38,489 bases of DNA, taken from the IMG/VR virus record IMGVR_UViG_3300031578_000149, positions 1-38,489 of that record; one strand, written 5' to 3'. Both the position numbers and the translations under genes were made by a program. Within the stretch, counting starts at the first letter, position 1. The number at the start of each line of letters is the position of its first letter. The notes below the pieces were generated by a model. The model made no database searches. It saw nothing but the letters and a program-made list of their open reading frames with translations, and was not told the origin of the DNA. Source of the stretch: a virus. Below are positions 38,480 to 38,489 of this stretch, one piece after another.

Positions 38480-38489
38480 TGTTATCCTT

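Overview
The window looks like most or all of a tailed-phage genome with a short-tailed (podovirus-type) gene order, from a phage of a Bacteroidota-like (FCB group) host. The DNA is AT-rich. Three late proteins carry Sec signal peptides whose predicted cleavage sites all have the form A|Q (SYA|Q, ISA|Q, VNA|Q), a habit typical of Bacteroidota. No integrase, replicative polymerase, primase or helicase was recognised, so the lifestyle and replication mode are open. Genes are densely packed, with many ATGA or TAATG stop-start overlaps, and many are below 80 codons.

Layout. (a) About 32.1 kb down to 1.35 kb, minus strand: one long late operon. In transcription order it holds small genes of unknown function, a putative small terminase (31242-30709), more small genes, the large terminase (29134-27587), two coupled zinc-ribbon genes, portal (27245), scaffold (25075), major capsid (24339), a possible decoration protein (22978), a terminator-like hairpin, then structural genes including an adaptor-like protein (20682) and a tail nozzle-like protein (19729). 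A fibre-like protein (17278), three putative ejection/internal virion proteins (15777, 15191, 14348), two exported proteins (10132, 9662), an exported SGNH hydrolase (5955), tiny membrane or aromatic peptides and a lysis module follow. The lysis module is a holin-like protein, a permuted papain-like peptidase, a spanin-like protein and a GH108-type endolysin. A metallophosphoesterase with its own promoter and a TTG start closes the arm. (b) Left end, 1-1.2 kb: an HNH/AP2 endonuclease beside what looks like the 3' remnant of a ribbon-helix-helix gene, a small putative HTH gene and one plus-strand orphan. (c) 32.27-34.95 kb, plus strand: a presumed early operon of eleven small genes ending in an XRE-type repressor and an intrinsic terminator. 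(d) 34.95-38.48 kb, minus strand: zinc-ribbon proteins, two orphan DNA methyltransferases and small unknown genes.

The most unusual material is in (c) and (d). In (c), four small genes are each followed by a structured element of 41-46 bases with an outer TGCCTTG/CAAGGCA stem and two internal hairpins. In three of the four cases a shared AT-rich leader and ribosome site follow. Two copies match over about 91 bp except for two bases in one hairpin loop, while the genes between them are unrelated. This resembles a gene-cassette array built on a regulatory RNA element. In (d), a different intercistronic motif recurs with fixed spacing (AACA-N20-GCGG on the minus strand). Other notable points are signal peptides on a tail-fibre-like protein, clusters of repeated half-sites that may be operators, and neighbouring genes sharing a duplicated C-terminal peptide.

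All functional names come from reading motifs and gene order by eye; no database search was possible. Short genes without a recognisable family are called from start codon, ribosome site and tight packing only.
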